DNA of 55,740 nucleotides. Source: Dethiobacter sp. (GTDB lineage Bacteria; Bacillota; Dethiobacteria; DTU022; UBA8154). Position numbers and translations under genes: made by a program. The notes beneath the pieces are model-generated. The model had not been told where the DNA came from. It did no database searches and saw only the letters and a list, made by a program, of their open reading frames with translations. The stretch lies in contig DYEO01000034.1 of assembly GCA_020725665.1 (NCBI GenBank), forward strand, positions 1-55,740, given 5' to 3'. Below are positions 14,941-23,969 of the stretch, one piece after another (position 1 is the stretch's first letter; the number at the start of each line of letters is the position of its first letter).

Positions 14941-14991
14941 AAAAAATCCTGGTTTCCAATTAAACTGCTCAGAAAACCAGGTCCCCCCCCC
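14941..14991 (-). promoter_or_regulatory. Hairpin plus G9 tract between flgM and flgN
   Basis: Minus strand: nine G (14991-14983), then CCTGGTTT (14981-14974) pairing with AAACCAGG (14955-14948), then ATTTTTT ending at the flgN ATG. It looks like an attenuator, and the stem includes the only ribosome-binding bases. The G tract is a potential slippage site. Confidence 0.5.
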
Positions 14992-15081
14992 TTGAATGTA
15001 ATATTTTACCATATTAATCTTCAGAACATCCCTCCTGCAGCATTTCACCCCAAACCTTTACCTGCCGTGGGAGCAAACCGT

Positions 15082-15381
15082 TCAGGGAACAGGTCCTTCC
15101 TCAATTGCCCGCAGGATGATATCGGCCAACTCCTGTGCATCTACCTCGTATTTGCCGGCTGCAATGCGTCGGGTCAACTCAGACAGTTTTTCCAGCCGGG
15201 AGGGGTCCATCTCCTCAAGGCGACCTAACTCTTTCCTCAGAATCTCGCTGCTGGTGGAGATCTCCACCCTGTCTCCCCGGGAAACAGAAGGGGTGGCCGG
15301 CGTCCTACTTTTGCCGCGCACCTGATCCTGCTTCATGATTTTGTCGACCTGGCTGATTATTTCCGGACGATTTACCTTCAT
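15082..15381 (-). CDS. flgM: FlgM, anti-sigma28 factor
   Basis: 99 residues. The pattern is FlgM-like: a basic, disordered N-terminal half and a C-terminal half DRVEISTSSEILRKEL, LEKLSELTRRIAAGKYEVDAQELADIIL. The latter matches the VxLSxxA...I..G.Y.ID...vA..IL consensus that binds FliA/sigmaD. FlgM is exported through the hook-basal body, releasing sigma28. GGTGAGG precedes the ATG. It is first in the flgMNKL-fliW unit, with a sigma28-like promoter 80-105 bases upstream, giving the usual feedback. Confidence 0.88.
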   Translation of the reverse strand: MKVNRPEIISQVDKIMKQDQVRGKSRTPATPSVSRGDRVEISTSSEILRKELGRLEEMDPSRLEKLSELTRRIAAGKYEVDAQELADIILRAIEEGPVP

Positions 15382-15460
15382 TTACCTCACCCTTTACACT
15401 GATCCAACATGAGGTTCCGGCATATGGCTCTGCATGAACCTGAGCTTCCTTTCTATTATT

Positions 15461-15486
15461 ATATCGTCTGTAGAAACAAAATTGTA
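15461..15486 (-). promoter_or_regulatory. Sigma28-like promoter of flgM operon
   Basis: Minus strand: TACA (15486-15483), 14 bases, GACGATAT (15468-15461). The -10 box is identical to the one before csrA1. Confidence 0.55.
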
Positions 15487-15540
15487 AAGGGGAAAATAAA
15501 AAAAAACCATGCAGACATAAGCCCCATCGTCAACTGTCAA

Positions 15541-15600
15541 CTGCGGGCGGCTGGGGTTGCCGCCCCTACTACACGGGCGGGCACTTAAGACCCGCCCCCA
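15541..15600. repeat. Rearranged CCGCCCCTAC / CGGGCGGGCAC repeat
   Basis: Two units related to the 7613 and 12241 repeats (GGGCGGCTGG...CCGCCCCTAC and GGGCGGGCAC...GACCCGCCCCC) in tandem, next to the gapA stop. Confidence 0.65.
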
Positions 15601-15605
15601 CACTG

Positions 15606-16646
15606 TCAACTACCCGATCTTGCACCAACCGCCTCTGCTTCCTCCATCTCCCGCCGCTTCATATAGAGGGCCAGATCCGCCACCCGGCAGCAATAGCTCC
15701 ATTCGTTGTCGTACCATGTAACAACCCGTACCAGGTTTTCACCTGTTACCATGGTGCTCAGGCCGTCAACAACACTGGAATGCGGACTGCGCCTGTAATC
15801 CATGGAAACCAGGGGTTCATCGCTGAAAGCGAGAACCTCCGGTATTTCCTCCGCTGCCCGCTGCAGAGCGCCGTTCACTTCCTCCACAGTTACCCTTTTT
15901 TCCAACAAGGCAACGATATCCAGCAGGGAAACGGTTGGCGTGGGAACACGCACGGCAAATCCGTCAATGCGTCCCTTCAACTCAGGCAGAACATCCCCCA
16001 CCGCCCGGGCTGCTCCGGTGGAAGTGGGGATCAGGGAAAGAAAAGCAGCACGGGCGCGGCGCAGATCGTCATGGGGATAATCCAATAATCGCTGATCGTT
16101 GGTGTAGGCATGTGTGGTGTTCATAAGGGCCTTTTGCAGCCCAAAGTTCTCGTGCAAAACTTTAACCACCGGGGCCAGGGCATTGGTGGTGCAGGAAGCG
16201 TTTGAGACCACGCGGTGCCGTGCCGGCTGGAATTTATCCTCATTAACCCCCAAGACAACAGTGAGATCCGGATCCTTCACCGGTGCGGTAACAATAACCC
16301 GCCCGGCTCCCGCCTGCAAGTGCCCGGCCGCCGCTTCGCGGCTGCGAAAAATACCTGTGGATTCCACAACCACGTCCACTCCCAGTTCACCCCAGGGAAT
16401 ATTGCGCGGCTCCTTTTCCCAAAAAGTGCGTATCTTTTCTCCATCCACGCTGATAAAATTCTCACCCGCCTGCACATCGAAAGGAAGCTTGCCATATAGA
16501 GAATCGTAGGTAAGCAGATGAGCCAGTGTTTTACTGTCGGTCAGGTCGTTAATCGCCACAACGCGGGCGCCGCCCTTCTCCTGCAGGGCCCGGAATGTAA
16601 CACGACCCACACGTCCGAAACCATTAATGCCGATTTTTAATGTCAT
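15606..16646 (-). CDS. gapA: Glyceraldehyde-3-phosphate dehydrogenase, type I
   Basis: 346 residues. N-terminal NAD-binding motif INGFGRVGR; catalytic SNASCTTN with Cys near 150; then HAYTNDQRLLD, RRARAA and a C-terminal WYDNEWSYCCRVADL. It oxidises glyceraldehyde-3-phosphate with NAD(P)+ and phosphate in glycolysis/gluconeogenesis; cytoplasmic homotetramer. GAGGGG precedes the ATG. It stands alone, divergent from dapB, without the usual pgk-tpi neighbours. Confidence 0.97.
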   Translation of the reverse strand: MTLKIGINGFGRVGRVTFRALQEKGGARVVAINDLTDSKTLAHLLTYDSLYGKLPFDVQAGENFISVDGEKIRTFWEKEPRNIPWGELGVDVVVESTGIFRSREAAAGHLQAGAGRVIVTAPVKDPDLTVVLGVNEDKFQPARHRVVSNASCTTNALAPVVKVLHENFGLQKALMNTTHAYTNDQRLLDYPHDDLRRARAAFLSLIPTSTGAARAVGDVLPELKGRIDGFAVRVPTPTVSLLDIVALLEKRVTVEEVNGALQRAAEEIPEVLAFSDEPLVSMDYRRSPHSSVVDGLSTMVTGENLVRVVTWYDNEWSYCCRVADLALYMKRREMEEAEAVGARSGS

Positions 16647-16768
16647 GTTATCCCCTCTTTTTTGTCCCCTTAAACTCTTACCATCTTTTCCGTATCCGTT
16701 TCCGGCTAATCTTTTTACTGCTATGTTTACATCATTCTTAAATTACCCCGCTTATTACCCGCGAATTC

Positions 16769-16797
16769 TTGACATCTTCTGGTTTTTCTAGGACAAT
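16769..16797 (+). promoter_or_regulatory. SigmaA-like promoter before dapB
   Basis: TTGACA (16769-16774), 17 bases, GACAAT (16792-16797). It leaves a leader of about 135 bases before dapB; no riboswitch was recognised in it. Confidence 0.6.
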
Positions 16798-16938
16798 TGT
16801 AACAGTTTAAAAGATCAGGCCGTTAAAAGGTTATAAATGTATTGGCTGTGCAAAAACATTTAATTCTTTTGTATTGTTATTATTATAGGTGGAGCGCAGG
16901 CAGACCGGCAGGAAGATCAGCAGGTGGGGAGGAAAAGC

Positions 16939-17739
16939 ATGGATAACATTCGTGTTGCAGTTAGCGGCGCCCTGGGGCGTATGGGTCGGGAAGTCTGCCG
17001 CACTGTGCTGGCGACTGAGGGAATGGAACTGGTGGATGCCTTTGACAGCCGTGCTACGGGTGAGGATATAGGCGCCGTCCTGGGTACGGGAATAACGGGA
17101 ATTATTGTCCGTGAGCTGACGCTTCGCTCCTTACGGGAATTTGTCCCCCAGGTACTGGTGGATTTCACCACCCCCCTGTCCGTGATGCAGAATATCGCCA
17201 TATCCCTCGAAGCCGAAGTACGGCCCGTAGTGGGGACAACTGGAATCACGGGAGTCGACCTTGAACGCATCAGGGAACTGGTAAAAAAAAGCGGCATCGG
17301 AGCATTTATTGCCCCTAATTTTGCCTTGGGCGCCGTTTTATTAATGAAATTTGCCGCCATAGCCGCCCGCTTTTTTCCCCAGGTCGAAATTATCGAACTG
17401 CACCATGACCAAAAAATCGACGCCCCTTCGGGAACAGCGCTGAAAACAGCGGAAATGATTGTTGCCGCCCGCCTGCAGCAACCGGAACAGAGAGAGGAAC
17501 TCTTAAAACTGCCGGGAGTAAGAGGAGGCGTGCAGGATGGGGTGCATATACACAGCGTACGCCTCAGTGGACTCGTGGCCCACCAGGAGGTTCTCTTCGG
17601 CGGGCAGGGTCAAACGCTGTCGCTGCGCCATGATTCCTATGACCGTAATTCCTTTATGCCGGGAGTTGTCCTCGCTATAAAAAAAGCCCACACTTTAAAG
17701 GAATTGGTCTACGGGCTGGAAAATATCCTCGATCTATAA
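16939..17739 (+). CDS. dapB: 4-hydroxy-tetrahydrodipicolinate reductase
   Basis: 266 residues. NAD(P)-binding VSGALGRMGREV at the N-terminus, the DFTTP motif, VGTTG, and the substrate signature ELHHDQKIDAPSGTA with catalytic His and Lys. It reduces the DapA product to tetrahydrodipicolinate in lysine/meso-DAP synthesis. ATG at 16939 has GGGGAGG six bases upstream. It is followed by a DpaB-like gene, linking the same intermediate to spore dipicolinate. Confidence 0.96.
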   Translation: MDNIRVAVSGALGRMGREVCRTVLATEGMELVDAFDSRATGEDIGAVLGTGITGIIVRELTLRSLREFVPQVLVDFTTPLSVMQNIAISLEAEVRPVVGTTGITGVDLERIRELVKKSGIGAFIAPNFALGAVLLMKFAAIAARFFPQVEIIELHHDQKIDAPSGTALKTAEMIVAARLQQPEQREELLKLPGVRGGVQDGVHIHSVRLSGLVAHQEVLFGGQGQTLSLRHDSYDRNSFMPGVVLAIKKAHTLKELVYGLENILDL

Positions 17740-17810
17740 TGACAGTACATCTGCACCTTCAGCGGGAGCCGCGCATATCATAAAGGGATCCCCCGGGAGG
17801 TGCTAATTTC

Positions 17811-18386
17811 GTGCAATTTCAGGGAAAAAAAATCGGTATCGCTACCACCGTGGCGCAACTCGTAAATACTATTGTATTAAAAGAAATGGAACAGATGATT
17901 ACCGGTGGGGCGGAACTTTTCATTATTATTCTGGATGCTGACGAGCGGGGATTAAAAAACCCCTTGAAAGAGCTTTTGCCGCAACTCCGGGCATCTACAC
18001 CTTATTCCCCCCGCAGCGGGGGCCTTGCCGGCAGCAGTCCTACTCATTGCCCTCCCCTCGACCTGCTCGTGATCATCTCCGGTTTTCCCGGGCTGCTTGA
18101 ACATCTCGTGCGGTTGTTGCCCGAAGAATACCCCGGAACTCCTCTTGTGCTGCTGCTCCTTCCCTCACCCGGTGAAAAACCAGCATTTCCCCAACTCTCC
18201 TCCCTCATAGAAAAAAAGGGTGTATTCTTTGTCCCCTTCGGTTCGTTAAGCAGCAACCGTGATAAGGAGAGCGGGCTCCCCCTCCTTTGCAGCCGCATCG
18301 ATCTGCTCGGCGAAGCCTGCGCCGCCGCCCTCGAAGGCTGCCAGCTTCGACCCTTTGTCTGGGATAACCACTATTTTCCCCACTAG
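17811..18386 (+). CDS. Diverged dipicolinate synthase subunit B-like flavoprotein
   Basis: 191 residues, matching DpaB/SpoVFB in length and layout: GKKIGIATT at the start, GVFFVPFGSL near 138, and SRIDLLGEACAAALEGCQL near 165-185, close to the DpaB ending. The N-terminal GLTGSHC-type flavin loop of typical DpaB reads IATTVAQ here, and the centre is poorly conserved, so flavin binding is doubtful. DpaA/DpaB make dipicolinate for the spore core; no dpaA is in the window. GTG start with GGGAGGTG upstream. It follows dapB at 70 bases, and its stop overlaps the convergent hydrolase gene by four bases. Confidence 0.65.
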   Translation: MQFQGKKIGIATTVAQLVNTIVLKEMEQMITGGAELFIIILDADERGLKNPLKELLPQLRASTPYSPRSGGLAGSSPTHCPPLDLLVIISGFPGLLEHLVRLLPEEYPGTPLVLLLLPSPGEKPAFPQLSSLIEKKGVFFVPFGSLSSNRDKESGLPLLCSRIDLLGEACAAALEGCQLRPFVWDNHYFPH

Positions 18387-19180
18387 GCTTGTTTACGCAG
18401 CCAGCGCAGGCACCGCTCCACGGATGGGGAGTGGCGGCGCATCTGGTGCCCGGCAGCGGGCTGGATAACGAGGTCTGCGGAGGGACCAGCCTGCCGGTAA
18501 AGCTGAAAGGCATGCCGGCAGGGTATTAGTTCATCCTTGCTGCCGTGTATGATCAATAAGGGGCGTGGAGCTATGGCCCGTATGTACTGCAAGGGGCTGG
18601 CGGCATAGATCTGCCGCAGCCATTGGGCGGGGTCCGGGGGGAACAATGGATCCCGGATAATGCCCCGCTGCCGCATCATGTCGAGAAAACGCTGCCGCCC
18701 CCGGGAAGGGAAAAGGCTAAAGAACTCGGCGGGCGAGGCAGCCATCACCATTCCTTTCACACGCGAGTTGATTGACGCCACGCAGCAGGAAACAGCCGCC
18801 CCCGCGCTGAAGCCCCAGAGCAAAAAAGCGCGTTCTCCCCTCTCTTTTTCCAAGTAAGCGAGGACCGCCGCCAGGTCACGCCGCCACCCTGCCAGGTCGA
18901 AATTTCCCTCACTTTCACCCGTTCCACGGAAATTAAATTGAAAGACCGCAAAGCCCTCCTCCAGGCAGCGTCGGGCCAGAGCGGGATAGCCTCCATCCTG
19001 TTCCCTCCGTTCGTCCGCTTCATTTGCTACAGCTTGTTCGGGCCGGCCGGCGGCGGGAATGCCGTGACAAAGAATCAACAGGGGCCTCTTCCTCCTCTCC
19101 CCCCCGGGTTCGTAGAAATACCCCTTAAGCTGCAGGCCATCGCAAACTATTGTATGTTCTTCTTTCCCTGCCGGCGGCAT
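18383..19180 (-). CDS. Alpha/beta hydrolase
   Basis: About 265 residues. Alpha/beta-hydrolase landmarks: ILCHGIP (oxyanion region), FNFRGTGESEG, nucleophile elbow GFSAGAA, acid in IHGSKDELIP, and His in PAAGHQM. Probably an esterase or serine aminopeptidase-like (COG2945/COG1073 type); substrate unknown. ATG at 19180 has GAGGTG close upstream; an in-frame ATG at 19198 is possible. Cytoplasmic, no signal peptide. Tail-to-tail with the DpaB-like gene. Confidence 0.85.
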   Translation of the reverse strand: MPPAGKEEHTIVCDGLQLKGYFYEPGGERRKRPLLILCHGIPAAGRPEQAVANEADERREQDGGYPALARRCLEEGFAVFQFNFRGTGESEGNFDLAGWRRDLAAVLAYLEKERGERAFLLWGFSAGAAVSCCVASINSRVKGMVMAASPAEFFSLFPSRGRQRFLDMMRQRGIIRDPLFPPDPAQWLRQIYAASPLQYIRAIAPRPLLIIHGSKDELIPCRHAFQLYRQAGPSADLVIQPAAGHQMRRHSPSVERCLRWLRKQA

Positions 19181-19313
19181 AAGCACACCTCTATCCATAT
19201 ACCCTTATTTCCCGGGAAATAACGACAAAACTCTTGCTATATTATTATGACTTCATTATAACTTTCCACCACATTTTTTAAAAGGCAATTGTTACTATTC
19301 AGGCATTCAGAAT

Positions 19314-19355
19314 TCAGTAGTCAGTAGTCAGTAGTCAGTAGTCAGTAGTCAGTAG
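19314..19355. repeat. TCAGTAG x6 tandem repeat
   Basis: Six perfect 7-base units, followed by TCAGA. It stands in a 378-base gap (19181-19558) which otherwise holds no gene that I can support. Likely the same short-period family as the other TCAGGAGTCAG sequences. Confidence 0.9.
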
Positions 19356-19558
19356 TCAGACCTGCATGCCGCCCCCTGCGGTGGCGGCACCAGCGGAAGG
19401 ATGAAAATAACTGAGGGGAGGCATGGTAGCGACTACTGGTACTATGTAGTTAAAGGCAATTATTACCTTAAGCCCTTCCGATTAAACGCTTTTACCGAAG
19501 GAAACCCTTAAAACATAAGTAGATTTACAAAATAGATTTTAAGCAAGGAGTCTGGCGT

Positions 19559-20005
19559 ATGAAGTTATCCCTCCTGGCCTTTTTCTTTGCCGCCCTCGCC
19601 GGCTCCATTATGGCCGTACAGGGAGCATTAAATTCGGCATTGGGGAAAAAAATCGGCCTGCTGGAAGCTACGCTGATCGTTCTCTTAATCGGCACCCTTA
19701 CAGCTTTGCCGGCCCTCTACCTCCTCGGCCTGGGTAAGGGCAACCTGGCAAACCTGGGCAACGTTCCCTGGTACTTATATTTGGGTGGCGTGCTCATCGT
19801 GATCATCACGTACGGCGTCGTGGCCAGCATGCCCCGTCTGGGAGTGGCCAATGCCACAACGGCTATTGTCGCCGCCCAGATCCTCACCGCAGTGCTGATC
19901 GATCACTTCGGCCTTTTCGGCCTGCAGGCCATCCCCTTTTCCTGGTGGAAAGTTGCCGGCCTTGTTTTAATGGCTGTGGGAACCCGTCTCATGATGATGC
20001 GTTGA
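19559..20005 (+). CDS. DMT-family membrane protein (YdcZ/DUF606 type)
   Basis: 148 residues with four or five hydrophobic helices. The N-terminal AALAGSIMAVQGALNSALGKKIG and C-terminal segments SMPRLGVANATTAIVAAQIL and AGLVLMAVGTRLMM are typical of the DUF606/YdcZ half-size DMT transporters. These often work as pairs; only one is present here. AAGGAG precedes the ATG. Substrate unknown. Confidence 0.85.
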   Translation: MKLSLLAFFFAALAGSIMAVQGALNSALGKKIGLLEATLIVLLIGTLTALPALYLLGLGKGNLANLGNVPWYLYLGGVLIVIITYGVVASMPRLGVANATTAIVAAQILTAVLIDHFGLFGLQAIPFSWWKVAGLVLMAVGTRLMMMR

Positions 20006-20033
20006 TATTTTTCTTACTGTCGCTTACGAAGCA

Positions 20034-20200
20034 GGGGGACGGTTCCATCGTCTTCTTTTGAATCAAGGTGCGGGGACACACCCCTTCGGGGAATGTCCCC
20101 AAACCCTCCGCTGCGCTGCGGAGACACTTGCATGGGGACATTCCTCTGAAAGAGGTGTGTCCCCTTTCCTAAAATCCGTCCCCGCAGCTTCGCTTGCAAA
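20034..20200. repeat. Nested palindromic repeat element
   Basis: Three nested inverted repeats: GGGACGG (20036-20042) with CCGTCCC (20176-20182); GGGGACACACC (20072-20082) with GGTGTGTCCCC (20154-20164); GGAATGTCCCC (20090-20100) with GGGGACATTCC (20134-20144). The right half is repeated at 1-92, and the left end recurs in 4666-4690. It lies in a 387-base gap without other genes. Confidence 0.85.
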
Positions 20201-20392
20201 AAGACCCTGTAGCAGTTACCTTAATTTTAAACTTTTTTCAGCTTAATTGTTAAACAAGGCAGCCTTGTGATAGAATGTGAATATGGGCCAGAGCAGAAAA
20301 ATGTAACCATTTCAGCCATATCCTTTCTACATCTAATTTTATCTATTAATATCCTAGGAGGTGTAAGGTCTGGAGTTAGTTCCGGAAAAAAT

Positions 20393-20914
20393 ATGGATAT
20401 TCTGAGTTTAATTAAGGCAAGACGCAGTGTGCGCCGCTTCCAGACGATTCCCTTTCCCGAGGAACTGCTTACCCGGATGTTGGAGGCAGGGCAAGCCGCC
20501 CCTACGGCGGGTAATGTGCAGCCTTGGCAGTTTTTTGTTGTTCGTAACCGGGAAAAACAAGCGCAGTTGGCCGATGCCGCCCTGGGACAGACGTGGATTT
20601 TATCGGCGCCAGTTATTATTGTCGTATGTGCCGATCTCGCCCGTTCCCGCAGTTCGTACGGGCGTCGCGGCAGTGAGCTTTACGCCATTCAGGACAGCGC
20701 CGCCGCTATCCAAAACATCCTGCTCACCGCCACTGCTCTTGGAATTGCCAGTTGCTGGGTTGGAGCCTTCCGGGAAGAGCTGGCCGCCCAGTTGATCGGT
20801 GTGGACGGGCAGAATATGCGCCCGGTGGCACTCATTCCCCTCGGCTATGCCGCGGAACCGACTGCCGCGCCGCCCAAACGTGCACTGGGTGAAATTGTTG
20901 AGTATATTGATTAA
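20393..20914 (+). CDS. Nitroreductase family protein
   Basis: 173 residues. FMN-binding pattern of the NADH oxidase/nitroreductase family: IKARRSVRRFQ at the start, APTAGNVQPWQFFVV near 35-50, DSAAAIQNILLTATALG, SCWVGAF, and PVALIPLGYAAE near the end. It probably reduces quinones or nitro compounds as a homodimer; substrate unknown. ATG 20393 chosen because the domain begins there; the ribosome site is weak (GGAA). A longer frame upstream is not convincing. Confidence 0.9.
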   Translation: MDILSLIKARRSVRRFQTIPFPEELLTRMLEAGQAAPTAGNVQPWQFFVVRNREKQAQLADAALGQTWILSAPVIIVVCADLARSRSSYGRRGSELYAIQDSAAAIQNILLTATALGIASCWVGAFREELAAQLIGVDGQNMRPVALIPLGYAAEPTAAPPKRALGEIVEYID

Positions 20915-20971
20915 ATACGCTTGGAAAAGCTGAAGCCACTTTAGATGTTAGATCTAGGGAGGGAACACCCT

Positions 20972-22858
20972 GTGAAAAAATCTTTGTCTTTACTTGGCCT
21001 GAGGGGCAAAATATTGCTGGTCCTGATTGGCATGGTCGCCATTTTCTGTATTGTTATTACGCTGGTACTGAACCAGCGGAGCAACCATTTTGTAGAAGAG
21101 CAGGCTATCCTTGATATTGAAAAAAACCTTGCTGCTTTTGAGCTTTTAGTTGAAGAGGAAAATAATATCCTGTCTTTGACCTACCGCATCCTGGCAGAAT
21201 CAAACGATTTAAGGAATGCCGTGACATCCGGGAACAGGTACGTAATTGAAGAAGTACTGTTACCTATTTATCAAACGTTGAATAATGAATTCGAGATCTC
21301 CGTACTGCAGGTTGTCAGCCCCAGTTTGCAGGGTATCTACCTGGCTCAGGAACCCCGCATTCATTCCGTTGACCTGAGCGAACGGTTACTTTTGCAAAGG
21401 GTGAGGGAGCAAAAAACACTGCAGCACGGTGTTGACCTGGGCCACCGGGGCCTGGCCCTGCGTGTCGCCGGTCCCCTGTACAGCGAAAATAACAGGTTGC
21501 TGGGCTACCTAGAATTGGGACGTTACCTGGACAACGCTTATCTGGACCGGCTAAAGGAGAATATTGGTGTGGATCTGACCATTTTTCACGGCGACACCTG
21601 TATCGCCACCACCGTTTTGGACAGGGAGGGTAACCGGGCCGTGGGAACGAAGATTACCCACCCGCAGGTGCTGGCTCAAGTGCTGGAGAAGGGCGGCCGC
21701 TGGGTTGGCAGGCTGCAGATCGTCAGCGGCGATATTTTTGGGGCGTATCAAGCCATCCTTAATCCCGGGGGAGAAGTTATCGGCATGCTTTTTGCCGGCA
21801 CATCAGCCAGTGGCTACGATGCCCGCCAGGCACAGGATCGCCTTATCGCCTTTGGTATGCTATTGGCTGCACTGCTGATTACCGCCTGCGTATCATTCCT
21901 GCTTACAAATAAAATCGCCGGACCGGTAACGGAACTTTCCCGCGTCCTGGAGAAAGTAGCCGAGGGTGACTTTACAGTTGAGACAAAAGATTACGGTAAA
22001 GATGCGGTTGGCTTGATGGGAAGGGCGGTCGCTCACCTAACCACCAGTTTACGCCGCTTTTTTAGTGAAATTGTAGCGCTTTCCGAACAGGTGGACAACC
22101 TCTCAGAAAGCGTTGCCAATACAGCAGAAGGAATCAACAACTCGATCCAGGATGTGGCCGGTTCCATCAATGAAGTGGCCTCTTCCGCCGGAGAGTTGAG
22201 CAACAGTTCCCAGGAAATGAACAATCAGTCTGACGCTGTAATGGTAAAAGCCGTTTCCGGGGAAAAAGCAATGAAAAAAGCCTTGGAGCAGATGAGTGTT
22301 ATCGAGCACACTTTTCGTGATTTGAAGGTTATTATCGACCAGTTAGGACGGCGCTCGGCAGAGATTGGAGAGATCGTTCAGGTAATCAATGATATTTCGG
22401 AGCAGACCAACCTGCTGGCTCTCAACGCCGCCATTGAGGCTGCCCGGGCCGGGGAATACGGGCGCGGCTTTGCTGTGGTCGCCGACGAAGTAAGGAAGCT
22501 GGCAGAGCGCTCCTCCGCTTCCACAGAAGAAATCGCCCGTCTGATCACGGCCACCCAACAGGATACCAACCGGGCCGTAGGCGGTATGGATAAGAGCTCC
22601 GCGGCTGTAACGGCGGGAACTGCCACCCTGACCGGCTCCGCGGCTACATTCCAGGAGATTGTTGAAGCAATCCAAACCTTACTCGGTCGTATCGAAGAGG
22701 TAGCCAGTGCTTCACAGGAATTGAGTGCCGGCAGTGAGGAGGTTGCTGCAGCTACCGAAGAGCAGTCCGCAGCCGTGGCGCAGATAACTGCTGCCAGCAA
22801 CGAACTGCAGGAGGCGGCCGCCAATTTGCGTGCAGAGCTGAACAAATTTCGTTATTAG
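20972..22858 (+). CDS. Methyl-accepting chemotaxis protein
   Basis: About 628 residues. Transmembrane segment at about 12-32; extracellular Cache-like sensor of roughly 260 residues containing [11 protein letters not shown] at its end; second transmembrane segment; HAMP ([21 protein letters not shown]); cytoplasmic signalling domain with the hairpin tip [41 protein letters not shown] at 20972 has GGGAGGG eight bases upstream; an ATG 27 bases earlier overlaps that site. Senses a small molecule outside the cell and controls CheA. No chemotaxis operon is nearby and no sigma28 box was found. Confidence 0.95.
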   Translation: MKKSLSLLGLRGKILLVLIGMVAIFCIVITLVLNQRSNHFVEEQAILDIEKNLAAFELLVEEENNILSLTYRILAESNDLRNAVTSGNRYVIEEVLLPIYQTLNNEFEISVLQVVSPSLQGIYLAQEPRIHSVDLSERLLLQRVREQKTLQHGVDLGHRGLALRVAGPLYSENNRLLGYLELGRYLDNAYLDRLKENIGVDLTIFHGDTCIATTVLDREGNRAVGTKITHPQVLAQVLEKGGRWVGRLQIVSGDIFGAYQAILNPGGEVIGMLFAGTSASGYDARQAQDRLIAFGMLLAALLITACVSFLLTNKIAGPVTELSRVLEKVAEGDFTVETKDYGKDAVGLMGRAVAHLTTSLRRFFSEIVALSEQVDNLSESVANTAEGINNSIQDVAGSINEVASSAGELSNSSQEMNNQSDAVMVKAVSGEKAMKKALEQMSVIEHTFRDLKVIIDQLGRRSAEIGEIVQVINDISEQTNLLALNAAIEAARAGEYGRGFAVVADEVRKLAERSSASTEEIARLITATQQDTNRAVGGMDKSSAAVTAGTATLTGSAATFQEIVEAIQTLLGRIEEVASASQELSAGSEEVAAATEEQSAAVAQITAASNELQEAAANLRAELNKFRY

Positions 22859-22882
22859 ATGTGCATGAAAATTCGTTTCACC

Positions 22883-22918
22883 GGGGTGTGCAGGGGGAGA
22901 CGGTTCCCCTGTCACCCC
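22883..22918. repeat. GGGGTG...CACCCC palindrome
   Basis: GGGGTGTGCAGGGGGA and TCCCCTGTCACCCC form an imperfect hairpin after the chemotaxis receptor. No T-run follows. It resembles the terminal repeats at 47565-47738. Confidence 0.6.
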
Positions 22919-22919
22919 A

Positions 22920-23075
22920 TTAGCAATTAAACTTTAGAAATGCGGTGGGACTGATTGCTTTTACCTTACTGTGCTTAAAGTCGTCCAGGTTCCTGGTGAT
23001 AATGTATTTTACGCCATGTCTGTACGAGCTTTCATCTATGACTGCATCTCCATAGTCTTTGATCCTTGAGCGTAG
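22920..23075 (-). pseudogene. C-terminal remnant of a PIN-domain toxin
   Basis: The last 50 residues read YGDAVIDESSYRHGVKYIITRNLDDFK followed by SPTAFL, the end of a PIN-domain RNase (acidic residue, then ITRN and DF motifs; given here in parts). The upstream part has no PIN sequence and runs into the next gene, so the N-terminal half with its catalytic Asp is missing. No antitoxin is seen. Confidence 0.7.
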
Positions 23076-23144
23076 TGCCAGAATACCATACAGGCTGGAT
23101 ATTTTGGGATGGACCGTATCCCGTGAAATTGGAGGTGATTTTAA

Positions 23145-23969
23145 TTGGGCACAACCGGTCATATTCTTATTTGTGATGATCAGCCAATCATTCACGAGAC
23201 GATAATCGCATATTTAAAGGCGGATGGGTTTACATACGACTCTGCTTTTGACGGAGAAGAAGCATTGCGCAAAGCACTTGAAATTAAACCTGATTTAATT
23301 ATTTTGGACCTGATGATGCCTAAAACAAACGGTATTGACGTGTGCCGCACCCTGCGTAAAACGTCGGATGTACCGATAATTATGCTGACGGCAAAAGGTG
23401 AGGAGATAGACAGAATTCTAGGACTTGAACTGGGTGCTGACGACTATATTGTCAAGCCCTTTAGCCCGCGCGAGGTGGTAGCCCGTGTGAAGGCGGTTTT
23501 GCGCCGCAGAATGCCCAACCATTTAGAGAGTAGACCTGCACTTCGCTATGATGGCCTGGAGATAAATCTTTCCGCTTATGAGGTGCGCCTTAACGGAAAT
23601 CTTGTCCCCTGTACGCCAAAAGAGGTCGAGGTCCTTTATTTCCTTGCTGCTCATCCGGGACAGGTTTCCCACGAATTTCACACTCCGGTATCAGCCCCCA
23701 GGGCTCTGGCAGAAACCCTGCTCGACGACATGGTGCCCGACGAAGAGACAAAAAAGCGTTATTATGGGCACATGTTGCACGAAACGATGCGGCTTTCCCG
23801 CCTGATCAACGACTTGCTGATGCTGTCCCGGCTGCAATCAGGTGCAGTTTCCACGCAGCGTGAGGCTTTCCAAATTAATGAACTCATGGGGAGTGTGGCC
23901 GACCGTTACACCGTTCTTGCCGCTGAAAAAAACATAACGTTTTCTTTTTCACCCCTACCGGCTGGATAA
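23145..23969 (+). pseudogene. Response regulator fused to histidine kinase by deletion
   Basis: TTG start with GGAGGTGA upstream. Residues 1-120 are an intact receiver (ICDD, phospho-acceptor LDLMMPKTNG, LTAKG, KPFSPRE). An OmpR-type DNA-binding domain begins (YEVRLNG, TPKEVEVLYFLAAHPGQV) but breaks off. The frame then continues directly as a kinase HisKA segment (SHEFHTPVSAPR, RLSRLINDLLMLSRLQSG). This is best explained by a deletion joining adjacent regulator and kinase genes, removing the DNA-contact helix and the kinase sensor. It ends at FSFSPLPAG. It lies upstream of an efflux operon. Confidence 0.8.

Noticed and set aside
19314..19355. CRISPR array
   Set aside because: Units are seven bases in direct tandem without spacers; it is a simple repeat.
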